Shown here piece after piece: positions 8,993-17,687 of a DNA stretch of 64,000 nucleotides. The translations under genes were made by a program, and so were the position numbers. The notes under the pieces were generated by a model. It was not told the DNA's origin and searched no databases. It saw nothing but the letters and a program-made list of their open reading frames with translations. The stretch is from Nitrosomonas sp. (GTDB lineage Bacteria > Pseudomonadota > Gammaproteobacteria > Burkholderiales > Nitrosomonadaceae): NCBI GenBank assembly GCA_024281995.1, contig JAMWZW010000012.1:31819-95818 (forward strand), written 5' to 3'. The first letter of the stretch is position 1, and each line of letters begins with the position of its first letter.

Positions 8993-10368
8993 AATCCAGC
9001 GAATCTTCCGGCTGGTTGCAGGCTTGGCAAGTCTATACGCACCCGCGTGTGCTGGGCATGCTGTCATTGGGATTTTCCGCCGGATTACCTTTGTTACTGA
9101 TTTTAGGCACATTGTCGTTTTGGCTGCGCGAAGCGGGCATCGACCGCGCGACCATCGGTCATTTAAGCTGGATTGGTTTAGCCTATAGTTTCAAGTGGTT
9201 ATGGTCACCGCTCGTCGATCGTTTGCCACTTCCGTTGCTGACCCGGCTATTAGGACGGCGTCGGGCGTGGCTATTGCTATCGCAAATAATTATCACGGTT
9301 GCACTAGTCGGCATGGCATTGACCGATCCTGTCGTGGATTTAGCAAAATTGGTATTCTTCGCGCTTGCCGTCGCTTTTGCCTCGGCCACGCAAGATATTG
9401 CACTCGATGCTTATCGCATCGAAGCGGTTGCGGTCGAACTGCAGGGTGCCATGGCTGCTACCTATCAGGCAGGATACCGCATCGCCATGATTCTGGCGTC
9501 GGCAGGCGTATTATGGATTGCTGCGGCAGTCGATCCTTCTGCTGCGGCTTACGAACACTTGCCCTGGCGCTTCGCTTATCTGGTCATGGCCGCAAGTATG
9601 GCTGTCGGTATCATCACCACGCTGATCATCCGCGAACCGGATGTTCCTTACAATCACCTGATCTCCGATAACGAACGCATTGCACAGCAAGCCCTCGCAA
9701 CGTGGAATCTCCATCCGCGCTTCAAAAGCCTGCTGGTTTGGCTGTACGGCGCACTAATCGCCCCTTTCAGGGATTTCATTGTACGTCATGGACGGCAAGC
9801 GTTGCTGATCCTGTCGCTCATCGCAATCTACCGCATCTCCGATGTCGTTATGGGCGTAATGAGCAATCCTTTTTACGTGGACATGGGTTATAGCAAAGAT
9901 GAAGTTGCCACCATTTCAAAAGTGTATGGCGTTATCATGACAATTGCCGGTGCTGCGATCGGTGGTGTCCTGACGGTAAAATTCGGCATCATGCGCACGT
10001 TATTTCTTGGCGCCGTATTATCGGCTGCTACCAATTTGCTATTTGTTTGGCTGGCAGGCCGTGGTCATGATGTCAGTGGATTGATCTTTACCATATCTGC
10101 CGACAATCTTTCAGCAGGCATTGCTTCCAGCGCATTTATCGCCTATCTATCCGGTTTAACCAATTCCGCCTATTCGGCTACCCAATACGCATTATTCAGT
10201 TCGGTCATGCTATTGCTGCCTAAATTCATTGCCGGTTTTAGCGGTCAATTTGTCGATGCCTATGGTTATGAAAACTTCTTTATCACAACCGCACTACTCG
10301 GATTACCCGTTTTAGTATTGGTCTGGCTGGCCGGTCAAGCGAAATTTGCGCTACCTGACAGAAAGTAA
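8989..10368 (+). CDS. ampG: AmpG-family muropeptide MFS transporter
   Basis: A 459-residue polytopic membrane protein of the major facilitator superfamily. It starts with a short cytoplasmic stretch, then HPRVLGMLSLGFSAGLPLLL and SWIGLAYSFKWLWSPLVDRL, which are hallmark AmpG segments. The family imports GlcNAc-anhydroMurNAc peptides for cell-wall recycling in the inner membrane. It overlaps xthA by 4 bp and is followed after 18 bp by zapE, so the three genes probably form one transcript. No AmpD/AmpR partner is in view. Confidence 0.88.
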   Translation: MKSSESSGWLQAWQVYTHPRVLGMLSLGFSAGLPLLLILGTLSFWLREAGIDRATIGHLSWIGLAYSFKWLWSPLVDRLPLPLLTRLLGRRRAWLLLSQIIITVALVGMALTDPVVDLAKLVFFALAVAFASATQDIALDAYRIEAVAVELQGAMAATYQAGYRIAMILASAGVLWIAAAVDPSAAAYEHLPWRFAYLVMAASMAVGIITTLIIREPDVPYNHLISDNERIAQQALATWNLHPRFKSLLVWLYGALIAPFRDFIVRHGRQALLILSLIAIYRISDVVMGVMSNPFYVDMGYSKDEVATISKVYGVIMTIAGAAIGGVLTVKFGIMRTLFLGAVLSAATNLLFVWLAGRGHDVSGLIFTISADNLSAGIASSAFIAYLSGLTNSAYSATQYALFSSVMLLLPKFIAGFSGQFVDAYGYENFFITTALLGLPVLVLVWLAGQAKFALPDRK

Positions 10369-10386
10369 CCGTGCACATCGTTAACC

Positions 10387-11589
10387 ATGTCACAATCATT
10401 ACAAAAAACCGGCCCTGAAAGCGAGTACCAGGTTCTGATACAGGCCGGAGAACTGAAACCGGATACCGATCAGGCGAAAGCGGTTGCCGCGCTTGAGCGC
10501 TTACACCGCGAATTAATCGATTATCCCGTAATAAAAAATATTCATGAGGGTTTTCATTTCAGGTGGCCCGCTGGCTTATTCCGCTGGCTGAACAGTCGTA
10601 CATCGACCCCGCAAGGCATCTATCTCTATGGCGGCGTAGGACGCGGCAAGTCGATGCTGATGGATCTGTTTTATACCACTGCCACCATTGCATCGAAGCG
10701 GCGTGTGCATTTCCACGAATTCATGCTGGATATTCATGTCCGACTCAAACAGTGGCATGATTTCTCAAAGCAAGAGCGAGCACGGCATGGCGGGCGTAAT
10801 AGTGATGAGGATCCTATCCCCTCTGTCGCACGGAAAATAGCCAATGAAGCAACGTTACTATGCTTCGATGAACTACACGTCACCGATATCGCCGATGCTA
10901 TGGTGCTAACCCGATTGTTCAAGGAATTGTTTGCGCAAGGCGTAATTGTCGTGGCCACATCCAATCGGCCGCCGGATGATCTCTATAAGAATGGCTTAAA
11001 TCGCCAGAGATTTTTGCCTTTTATCGAACAAATCAAGGAAAAACTCGAAATTATTCCACTCGAAGGCCCTGTGGATTACCGCTATAACCGCTTGAAGGGC
11101 GCACAAACCTACTATTTTCCAGTCAATGAAGAGACAACTGCGCAATTAGTGGCAATTTTCTTCCGTCTGACCGATCGCAGTATCGCGGATCGCGCCAAAG
11201 TCCCCAGCGAAGAATTGACTGTACAAGGCCGCACATTGTTTGTGCCCAAAGCGGCACGCGGCGTCGCCGTATTTTCGTTTAAGCGCTTATGTGCAAACCC
11301 GTTGGGTTCAGCGGATTATTTGACCATCGCCAGAACCTATCACACCGTCATCATGGTCGCAATTCCGCAATTTAATAATGGAAACAACGATGAAGCCAAA
11401 CGATTCATCACCTTTATCGATGCCCTCTATGAGCATGGCGTCAAATTCCTTTGCTCAGCCGCTGTGCCGCTGCATTTGCTATATAACGGCGGGGATGTCA
11501 GCTTTGAATTTGAGCGCACACGCTCACGATTGATGGAAATGCAATCTGAAGATTATTTGGCCAGAGGTCATGGCAGCAACTTGCGTTAA
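10387..11589 (+). CDS. zapE: Cell division protein ZapE (AFG1-type ATPase)
   Basis: A 400-residue P-loop ATPase. YLYGGVGRGKSMLMDLFY (about residues 78-95) is the Walker A, LLCFDELHVTDIADAMVL the Walker B, and VVATSNRPPDDLYKNGLNRQ the sensor region; all are typical of the AFG1/ZapE family. E. coli ZapE associates with the Z-ring and is linked to envelope stress. Third gene of the xthA-ampG-zapE run. At 400 residues it is somewhat longer than E. coli ZapE; the N-terminal segment SEYQVLIQAGELKPDTDQAK is the usual start region. Confidence 0.92.
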   Translation: MSQSLQKTGPESEYQVLIQAGELKPDTDQAKAVAALERLHRELIDYPVIKNIHEGFHFRWPAGLFRWLNSRTSTPQGIYLYGGVGRGKSMLMDLFYTTATIASKRRVHFHEFMLDIHVRLKQWHDFSKQERARHGGRNSDEDPIPSVARKIANEATLLCFDELHVTDIADAMVLTRLFKELFAQGVIVVATSNRPPDDLYKNGLNRQRFLPFIEQIKEKLEIIPLEGPVDYRYNRLKGAQTYYFPVNEETTAQLVAIFFRLTDRSIADRAKVPSEELTVQGRTLFVPKAARGVAVFSFKRLCANPLGSADYLTIARTYHTVIMVAIPQFNNGNNDEAKRFITFIDALYEHGVKFLCSAAVPLHLLYNGGDVSFEFERTRSRLMEMQSEDYLARGHGSNLR

Positions 11590-11637
11590 TCAACTCACAC
11601 CCGGGAATCTGTCAGACTTATCCACTGCTTGCGCTAC

Positions 11638-12492
11638 TCAGGCTGACTTCAGATTCAATGAATTATCCAGGTTGGGAATAATGAGCTTCTCAGAGAAAAA
11701 TAGGGTTTCAACGCTTTTGTAACGATCTCGCGCATTTTGATAGACCAGGAACGGGTAACTTTTATACACTTCCATAGTTTGGGGAGTATAGTCAAAGGAA
11801 GCTATCCAATACTGCGTAATATGCGCCTTGATCAGATGGGCAATGTTCAAATGAGTAGTCTGCAGAACGTGCTTTTCTAAATGCCATTGCTTCTCATAGC
11901 CGGAATAAAAATCAAGATACATCAGTGTGTTATCGGGCAGTGACGACAATACGGTTTTGATTACGTCTGCCGTTTCTAAATTATAAAGACGAATGCTTGA
12001 GCGATGCAGTGCAATCCACTCAATCCTGCGTATCAAGTCAATCTTGTTAAAACGTGCATCCGTTCTCCAGTGTCCGCTCTGGCTTTTTCCGTTATCAGTT
12101 ACTCCCCACAAGATTCCTGAGGGATTAATTCGAGTTAAGAAAAAGATTGAAAAACCGACTTCAAGTAAGCTGTGATTTTCAGGAAAATTTAAGATATTGT
12201 TTTGTCGCTGCCATTCTTCCCTTGTTATTTTTACATCGTGAATAGCTTTGCAAAGTGCTTCAGGCTGATCGACAACGCTACTCCAGAAAGCATATACCGC
12301 AGGATTTGCATCGTTCAAATGAATGCAGGATACGTAACCGTGAGTAAGTAAATTAAGCGCGATTGCCGCGCCACCTGTGGATGACTCAACATAATGCCCG
12401 CCTAATAGATTATTTTTCTCAAAAACCATCTTCATGAAGCCCGCTAATTTGTCTCTTCCTCCTTGGTAACGCAAAGGTGTATTGAATTTCAT
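11638..12492 (-). CDS. D12-class DNA adenine N6-methyltransferase homolog lacking the DPPY motif
   Basis: A 284-residue member of the Dam/D12 fold. The AdoMet region is recognisable: TPLRYQGGRDKLAGF near the start (family PLRYPGGK) and HYVESSTGGAAIALNLL (family EPFAGG). INPSGILWG matches the family NxSGxxxG segment. The catalytic tetrapeptide DPPY is absent: at the equivalent place the protein reads TLMYLDFYSGYEKQWHL, with D194-F-Y-S197. The ATG at 12492 is chosen because GGAG lies 6-10 bases upstream; a GTG four codons earlier is possible. No restriction endonuclease is adjacent. Without DPPY a normal methyl-transfer site is not expected, so it may be inactive or repurposed. Confidence 0.75.
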   Translation of the reverse strand: MKFNTPLRYQGGRDKLAGFMKMVFEKNNLLGGHYVESSTGGAAIALNLLTHGYVSCIHLNDANPAVYAFWSSVVDQPEALCKAIHDVKITREEWQRQNNILNFPENHSLLEVGFSIFFLTRINPSGILWGVTDNGKSQSGHWRTDARFNKIDLIRRIEWIALHRSSIRLYNLETADVIKTVLSSLPDNTLMYLDFYSGYEKQWHLEKHVLQTTHLNIAHLIKAHITQYWIASFDYTPQTMEVYKSYPFLVYQNARDRYKSVETLFFSEKLIIPNLDNSLNLKSA

Positions 12493-12864
12493 TGAAAACT
12501 CCACGATGGTGAATTTGACGCAATACGCGTAATGCGACGATCAAGCAAAATTGAGATTAACTTCTTTACATGATCCATGATACGAGGAACCTATACGAAA
12601 ACCAAGGCATTATTTCAAATATTGGTTATCAGTCTGTATCAACTCTTCAGTTAGAATAATTTCCAACTAAGTTTGTTGCTCAGCTTTTTGCAGTCCGCAG
12701 GATTTAAATTTTCAAATCAATAAAATTATTGCGACTTGACATATTCCTGCAATCGAACTCAAGCAAGCTAATTTTCCATAATTTATTCGGTTTATTTCCG
12801 AATCCCCGAAGTTTGTTAGGATTATGTTGAAACATCAACACCCGGTTCATGCAGATCTGAAGAA
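12493..12864. other. Intergenic, no gene recognised
   Basis: About 370 AT-rich bases between the methyltransferase homolog and the pyruvate-kinase fragment. Short open frames here have no protein-like character. The promoter of the methyltransferase should lie near 12500-12560. Confidence 0.5.
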
Positions 12865-13275
12865 ATGCATCCATACGCCCGTTTGCTGCATGAGCTTGTG
12901 GAGCTACGCGACGAGCTGTTGGCGCTCGAACACGCATATTACAGTCTATTCATCCTTCACATCTATCCAGCCACTATTGATTTGATTCATTACTTGGGTT
13001 TGAGACGGCGGGATTTTCATCCCCTGCAAGAAAGGTTGGCGGCAGTGGGTCTTTCATCACTAGGCCGGATGGAATCCCATGTCTTTTCTAATCTCAATGC
13101 CATCATCGATTTTCTAAGTTGCGCACTGGGTAAGAAATTACCAGAAGACATATCGCTCCCTCCAGATACGACGGGAATGCCTCTGCTTGAAAGCCATACC
13201 AATCATTTATTCGGCAGACCGCCCACGCATCGCCGGGTACGAATCATGGTCACGATGTCAAGTGAAGTGGCAATT
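12865..13275 (+). pseudogene. Truncated N-terminal fragment of a pyruvate kinase-like protein
   Basis: The first about 135 codons from 12865 match the extended N-terminal region found ahead of the catalytic barrel in a class of proteobacterial pyruvate kinase-like proteins. Recognisable pieces are LLHELVELRDELLAL, LGLRRRDFHPLQERLAAVG, LSSLGRMESHVFSNL and finally RRVRIMVTMSSEVA. In complete relatives the last segment leads directly into the pyruvate kinase barrel. Here similarity stops at about 13272 and the frame runs into the antisense of the parA gene, ending at 13353. The barrel, active-site Lys and PK signature are missing, so it should not be a functional enzyme. A deletion or rearrangement joined it to the parA region. 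Confidence 0.6.
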
Positions 13276-13293
13276 CAGGTTTCTGATTGCCAT

Positions 13294-14034
13294 TCATTCT
13301 ATTTTCGATACTTCTTCCCAAAGCTGGCGATAGGCGTGGTTAGCTTGTTTTGATTTGGCAAAAACATCGACTGGCGCTTTGTGTATACCCATTTTTTCGA
13401 TGTCTGATGAATAAGGAATAGTCGTTTTCAAAAATATTTTATATCGTGCAGACATCGCACGCATGGTTTCCTTGTGCAGCGACTTTTGGTTTTGAACCAT
13501 AGAAAAGAAAGGAACAATCTTATTTTGTGGATAGTCATTTTCCTTGAAAAAAATCATCAATTGCTCAAAAGTACGTTCTGAAAGCGTGGTGGGTATGACG
13601 GGTACCAGTAGCACATCGGATGCAATAAATATGGACTCGGATAGATGACTAATCGATGGCGGACAATCCAATATCACCAGGTCATACTCCTTATCAAAAC
13701 CTTTCAATACGCGCCTCAACCGATTTTTGCGTTTCTTAAAGCCCGCCAGTAATGAATCGAAGTTACGAAAACTCAAATGTGCCGGGATAACATCCAGATT
13801 CTCAAAATCGCTTGCCTTAATGTGTGTAACCAAATTTTCGTAGGCTTTAAAAAAGCGCTTAGCCCATTTTTTTGTGGATGGCCTAACTCTGAAGTAATAG
13901 GATGAAGCACCTTGAGGATCCAGGTCAATGAGTAGTGTTTTTGATCCGGATTTGGCAGCCCAATAAGCAAGATTGACCGACGTAGCCGTTTTTCCGACCC
14001 CACCTTTCATACTGTAAGAAGCGATCACTCTCAT
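13294..14034 (-). CDS. ParA/MinD-family ATPase
   Basis: A 246-residue deviant-Walker ATPase. SYSMKGGVGKTATSVNLA (K10 to T16) is the ParA-type P-loop with signature Lys, LLIDLDPQGASSYYF the A' motif, and YDLVILDCPPSISHLSES the Walker B. Such ATPases dimerise on ATP and coat the nucleoid or membrane to position plasmids, chromosomes or protein cargo. It lacks the extra N-terminal HTH of plasmid ParA and no parB or parS-like array is nearby. Its start overlaps the end of the CHAD gene by 4 bp (ATGA), pointing to a shared transcript and a cargo-linked role rather than plasmid partition. Confidence 0.88.
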   Translation of the reverse strand: MRVIASYSMKGGVGKTATSVNLAYWAAKSGSKTLLIDLDPQGASSYYFRVRPSTKKWAKRFFKAYENLVTHIKASDFENLDVIPAHLSFRNFDSLLAGFKKRKNRLRRVLKGFDKEYDLVILDCPPSISHLSESIFIASDVLLVPVIPTTLSERTFEQLMIFFKENDYPQNKIVPFFSMVQNQKSLHKETMRAMSARYKIFLKTTIPYSSDIEKMGIHKAPVDVFAKSKQANHAYRQLWEEVSKIE

Positions 14035-15311
14035 CCCAAACCCTTTGTTTTCCTAATCCCAAATACCAAATTAAATTCATTGGTCATATTTTCTGTAAAA
14101 AAATCAGCGATCGCGCTCTCAACTTTCGAGCGCTTCTCTATTTTCTTTTGGTGCAAAATGGCTATCAAGCCACTCAAAGAGTTGGACATATCAACCAGGG
14201 CGTCGTCAACGTAACCGTTTAAGATTCCAATTTGCACACCATAATCATTATAGTCACCCAATATTGTTTGTATTTTTTTAATTTCGCCAACTATTTTTAC
14301 AATACGTTTTTTTGGCAGCAAATCCACAAAAAATTCGATCAAATAACGCAGTTTTTTAAACTCAATACGTAACGCGTGAATGTTTTGATCGGGTGACTGA
14401 CAGCTAATCCCCTGGCACATCGCCAGCATTTTATGGTAACGCTTTAATATTAATTTTTTCACAACGCGTGCTATTGATTTTGATGCCATAGCAGTTTCAA
14501 AAACAGAATTCAGCGAGAATTCCGCAGCACAACTAGCAATAGTGGCTTTGTAATCTTTAGAAGACAAATACCTAGCCACTTTGTTTTTTTCCTGCTTACG
14601 CTGTTTCTCAATTAAGCCATATAACTTATTTAATCCGCTTTCAAAATTTGCTGGGAGCATCGTACGGTAGCTTTCATGAGCCAATATCAATACATCCAAA
14701 TCGCGTAACTTGTTTGTTTTACCAGCAATTAGGGATAATTTAGGCTTCAGCGTATCAATCAATGTTGTTGGCAGCGCTTTTTTTAACAAACTGATTAAAG
14801 ATCTTAGTTTGCGTACATTCACTCGAAATTGATGCAAAAATTCCGTATCAGTGTCCGCAATGACACCTCTTACATGACGTTCTGCCTGATCAAGCATCGC
14901 AAGTGCTATAGATCGTACCGCCGGTTCCGCTTGCATAGCCACAGTCAAAAGAAGAACCGAGTTGCCTTGTTTCGATTTGAAAACTTCAAGATCTTGAGCT
15001 TCTAACAAGCACTTCAACCCAAAATCCTTAATTTTTGCCTTAATAAGAGGCTCAAGTATTTGCGCTGCTCTGGTATGAAATTTTGAATAGCCGCGCAGCG
15101 CCCGGAGAGTACAATAACAAGTTGGTTGATCGCCACCCATCGATTGTGTTAGGTGCCCTTTCACGACTATTTTTTGATCGCTGTCGCGCAGCGAAAAGTC
15201 AGTCTCAAGTAATCGTAAGGTTGCGACCGGTAATATTGCACGCAAACCGATTAATTTTTGCAATTTGGCTTTAACTATCACTTTCCCGAAACTCCCACCA
15301 AAATCTGGCAT
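14031..15311 (-). CDS. CHAD-domain protein with the C-terminal part of a CYTH-like domain
   Basis: As an open frame this is 426 residues from an ATG at 15311. Residues about 25-110 (LIGLRAILPVATLRLLETDF) look like the second half of a CYTH-like domain. From about 150 the CHAD domain begins with FLHQFRVNVRKLRSLISLLK, repeated as a second CHAD half with IHALRIEFKKLRYLIEFF. The conserved His and the basic helices match. CHAD domains bind polyphosphate and can target granules. The ATG has only a weak ribosome site, and the first half of the CYTH-like domain lies in another frame upstream (15271-15555), so this is probably the larger piece of a frameshifted gene of about 1.5 kb. It overlaps parA by 4 bp. 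Confidence 0.8.
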   Translation of the reverse strand: MPDFGGSFGKVIVKAKLQKLIGLRAILPVATLRLLETDFSLRDSDQKIVVKGHLTQSMGGDQPTCYCTLRALRGYSKFHTRAAQILEPLIKAKIKDFGLKCLLEAQDLEVFKSKQGNSVLLLTVAMQAEPAVRSIALAMLDQAERHVRGVIADTDTEFLHQFRVNVRKLRSLISLLKKALPTTLIDTLKPKLSLIAGKTNKLRDLDVLILAHESYRTMLPANFESGLNKLYGLIEKQRKQEKNKVARYLSSKDYKATIASCAAEFSLNSVFETAMASKSIARVVKKLILKRYHKMLAMCQGISCQSPDQNIHALRIEFKKLRYLIEFFVDLLPKKRIVKIVGEIKKIQTILGDYNDYGVQIGILNGYVDDALVDMSNSLSGLIAILHQKKIEKRSKVESAIADFFTENMTNEFNLVFGIRKTKGLG

Positions 15312-15555
15312 CGCCTGGTGCGCTCACCGTATCGATACAACCGGAATGGGCGATAAGCTGGAATTTTTGCTTATCCGCATTGCAAAGCAAATAATTCGCT
15401 TGCCAAAGATGCGCGTCAAAATCATCGTAAAATCGCAGTGTAGATGATATGGCTGGCTTGATTTCTATCTCAAACTCGGATGACAATCCGGAGAAAATAT
15501 CGGCGTGCTGGACTGTCTCGCTTAATTCCCAAGTAATGACTGGCAAAGAATTCAT
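15271..15555 (-). pseudogene. N-terminal CYTH-like segment of the CHAD gene, separated by a frameshift
   Basis: A 94-codon frame: MNSLPVITWELSETVQHADI leads to EFEIEIKPAI, STLRFYDDFDAHLWQ (family pattern R-Y-[FY]-D-T-x-D-x-x-L) and ARFWWEF before running out of frame at RESDS. The continuation expected of this family (GKVIVKAKLQKLIGLRAILP) is found one frame away, immediately downstream, in the 14031-15311 frame. The break is near 15283, at TTTCGGGAAAG. It may be a real mutation, a sequencing indel or, less likely, a recoded site. Confidence 0.6.
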
Positions 15556-15678
15556 TGATCGATTTTAATTTGATACCGTCAGTATGACTGCTATGATCAT
15601 GCCGCAACTTAACTGAAAAAATATCGCAAATAGTAATAGTGTGCCAGCATTATTTCCAATCACTCCAGAGGACATGAC

Positions 15679-16743
15679 TTGCAATATCAAAATTCTCAGC
15701 ACGAATGGTCGATAGAGCTGCTTCGCGGCATAGCAGCACTGATGGTGGTATTTGCGCACTATTATCCGTTAGCGGGTATCGAGCCTGGTCTGCTGAAATT
15801 TTTCTTCTCCGGCGTCGATTTGTTTTTTGTAATCAGTGGATTTGTATTTGCACCTTATCTATTTGGCAAACAATTCGCCGTCGTGCCTTTTATGATACGC
15901 CGCATATTCCGTATTTATCCGCTTTACTTGGCGGCGTTATTCGCTTACATCGCTTTGCATCTTTATCAGAACCTTGCAATCGAGCATATTGCGGCACATC
16001 TGTTTTTTCTGCATACCCTGGAATCAAAAGCAATCGCTTTTTATTACAATCCTGCTTTCTGGAGTTTGCCTCCTGAAGTTGAATTTTACCTCTTCCTGCC
16101 TTTGTGGCTGCTCATTGTCAATCGAATCCGGCACTATGCCATCATTTTCCCCATCGCACTGATCGCACATTTAGTCATTGCGTTCTTGTCTCCGGCCAAT
16201 GCAGGAGAAATTAATTTCTGGGCAATACTGGCCATTCATTTGCCCGGAATGCTCATCGAATTTTTATTAGGAGCAATTGTTTGGCGAGTCATTACACAAT
16301 CGAAAAACTTATCCTTGCGCCTAATCCTGTTGTTGATCGGATTTATTTTCTGGATAACCCTTGCACAGATTTTCTCGTCGCGGGGTGACGGTGTAATCGC
16401 TTCCGATCCCATACTCCGCGGCAATATGGGTTTGTTCGCCGCACTGACGTACAGCATAATACTGTGCGGATGGATAGGATTGATCAAACAATGTCCCCAG
16501 TGGCTTAGGCAGTGTTCTATCATCCTTGGTAATTTGAGTTATGGTATCTATCTGTTTCACAATGCCATGCCCATTGCTCTCCAAAAATTATCGAGCCACA
16601 TTTCGGACACCTCCTTCGCAGTAATCTGCTTCGTATGCACCTTGCTGATAGCTACCCTTGCGCATATTGTCGTTGAAGCGCCTTTACGAAAATTGGGACG
16701 GCAGTGGGCTGCAAACATTCAAACCTCTTCAGCTCAAAAATAG
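15679..16743 (+). CDS. Acyltransferase family 3 (OafA/YrhL-type) membrane protein
   Basis: A 354-residue integral membrane O-acyltransferase. The N-terminal signature SIELLRGIAALMVVFAHYYP has the conserved Arg and His of the family, followed by SGVDLFFVISGFVF and about nine further hydrophobic helices. The family moves acetyl or other acyl groups onto sugars of O-antigen, exopolysaccharide or peptidoglycan. The start is read as TTG at 15679 because AGAGGA lies at proper distance and no in-frame ATG gives the full signature. No polysaccharide genes are next to it, so its acceptor is unknown. Confidence 0.88.
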   Translation: MQYQNSQHEWSIELLRGIAALMVVFAHYYPLAGIEPGLLKFFFSGVDLFFVISGFVFAPYLFGKQFAVVPFMIRRIFRIYPLYLAALFAYIALHLYQNLAIEHIAAHLFFLHTLESKAIAFYYNPAFWSLPPEVEFYLFLPLWLLIVNRIRHYAIIFPIALIAHLVIAFLSPANAGEINFWAILAIHLPGMLIEFLLGAIVWRVITQSKNLSLRLILLLIGFIFWITLAQIFSSRGDGVIASDPILRGNMGLFAALTYSIILCGWIGLIKQCPQWLRQCSIILGNLSYGIYLFHNAMPIALQKLSSHISDTSFAVICFVCTLLIATLAHIVVEAPLRKLGRQWAANIQTSSAQK

Positions 16744-17030
16744 CTATTAAATCATGTTTCGTTTCTGAAACTCAGCTTCTATTCAATCTCATTTTTATTT
16801 CAAAGGATGGGGTAGAACCGATTGTCCTCCAGGCTAATCCATTTCTGTCTTTTTCCGGGAAATTGATATAACGGGCATTAATTTTATGTCCATTTTTTGT
16901 CCACTTTACATTATTGCCTAGCCATCGCCAGCAAGGGATTATCTTTATCGTGCTTGGTTATTTTTTTCTGCACTTTAACAGGGATAACAATCATTTTTAC
17001 ATTCAAATTTTTAAGAATAATGAGGATATT

Positions 17031-17504
17031 ATGATGAAATCAAATGTTTTGCGATCTTGGCTAACCCTTATCGTTGCAATGTTAACGCTCATCCTGGGCC
17101 CGATCGCAGCCAGTCACGCTGAAGATGGGTCAGATAAGAGCAAAGCCCAGAATATTGTGGTGCATCTAGGGCAAGCAACCAACGATTTGCATTCTGCACA
17201 CATGGCGCTCAGGATTGGTACCAATCTGTTGCAACACCGCGCCAAAGTTACGTTATTTCTTGATCGCGAAGGTGTTCGCTTGGCTGACAGCAGAATTCCA
17301 TGGGAGAATCTGACTTGGGCTGGTAATAATATTGCAGACGAATTTGATGAATTCGTTAATACAGGCGGAAAAGTTTTGGTTTGTCCGGGTTGTGCTGCTG
17401 ACGCAGGCATTACTGCAAGTGATTTACGTCCTGGCGCAACCATGGGGAATCCCGATTCAATTGCAAAAACCTTGTTGCGTGCCGACAAAATTATTGACTA
17501 TTAA
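17031..17504 (+). CDS. Secreted DsrE/F-like family protein
   Basis: A 157-residue protein. The ATG at 17031 has TGAGGA just upstream and is followed by a signal peptide (hydrophobic core LTLIVAMLTLILGPIAASHA, cleavage about residue 30); the frame is open upstream to 16914, but those codons are not needed. The mature part, QNIVVHLGQATNDLHSAHMA, then KVTLFLDREGVRLA and KVLVCPGCAADAGI, fits the DsrE/DsrF fold used in sulfur-relay and related periplasmic proteins. A CPGC pair is the only obvious redox-capable feature. Partner genes for sulfur oxidation are not adjacent, so its role is open. Confidence 0.8.
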   Translation: MMKSNVLRSWLTLIVAMLTLILGPIAASHAEDGSDKSKAQNIVVHLGQATNDLHSAHMALRIGTNLLQHRAKVTLFLDREGVRLADSRIPWENLTWAGNNIADEFDEFVNTGGKVLVCPGCAADAGITASDLRPGATMGNPDSIAKTLLRADKIIDY

Positions 17505-17562
17505 TTGCTTTGAACTTGTGACAATAATCTGAAAAAGTGTAAAAAGTAATCTGCATGCGCTT

Positions 17563-17596
17563 TAATACCTGCCGAGTATCGATTCGGCAGGTATTA
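17563..17596 (+). terminator. Strong hairpin after the DsrE-like gene
   Basis: TAATACCTGCCGA at 17563-17575 pairs perfectly with 17584-17596 around an 8-base loop (13-bp stem). There is no clear T-run downstream on the plus strand, so it could be a weak terminator or an mRNA-stabilising hairpin. Confidence 0.5.
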
Positions 17597-17687
17597 GTTG
17601 TAGGAGTTCAAATGTAAAATGTCAACAGACCCTAGCAGGAAGTTTTTCATCAAACCGTCGCAAATACTCTATTTTTCTGTAGTTTCT

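Noticed and set aside
12704-12937. 77-codon minus frame before the pyruvate kinase fragment
   Set aside because: It is antisense to the better-supported fragment at its right end and has no protein-like pattern.
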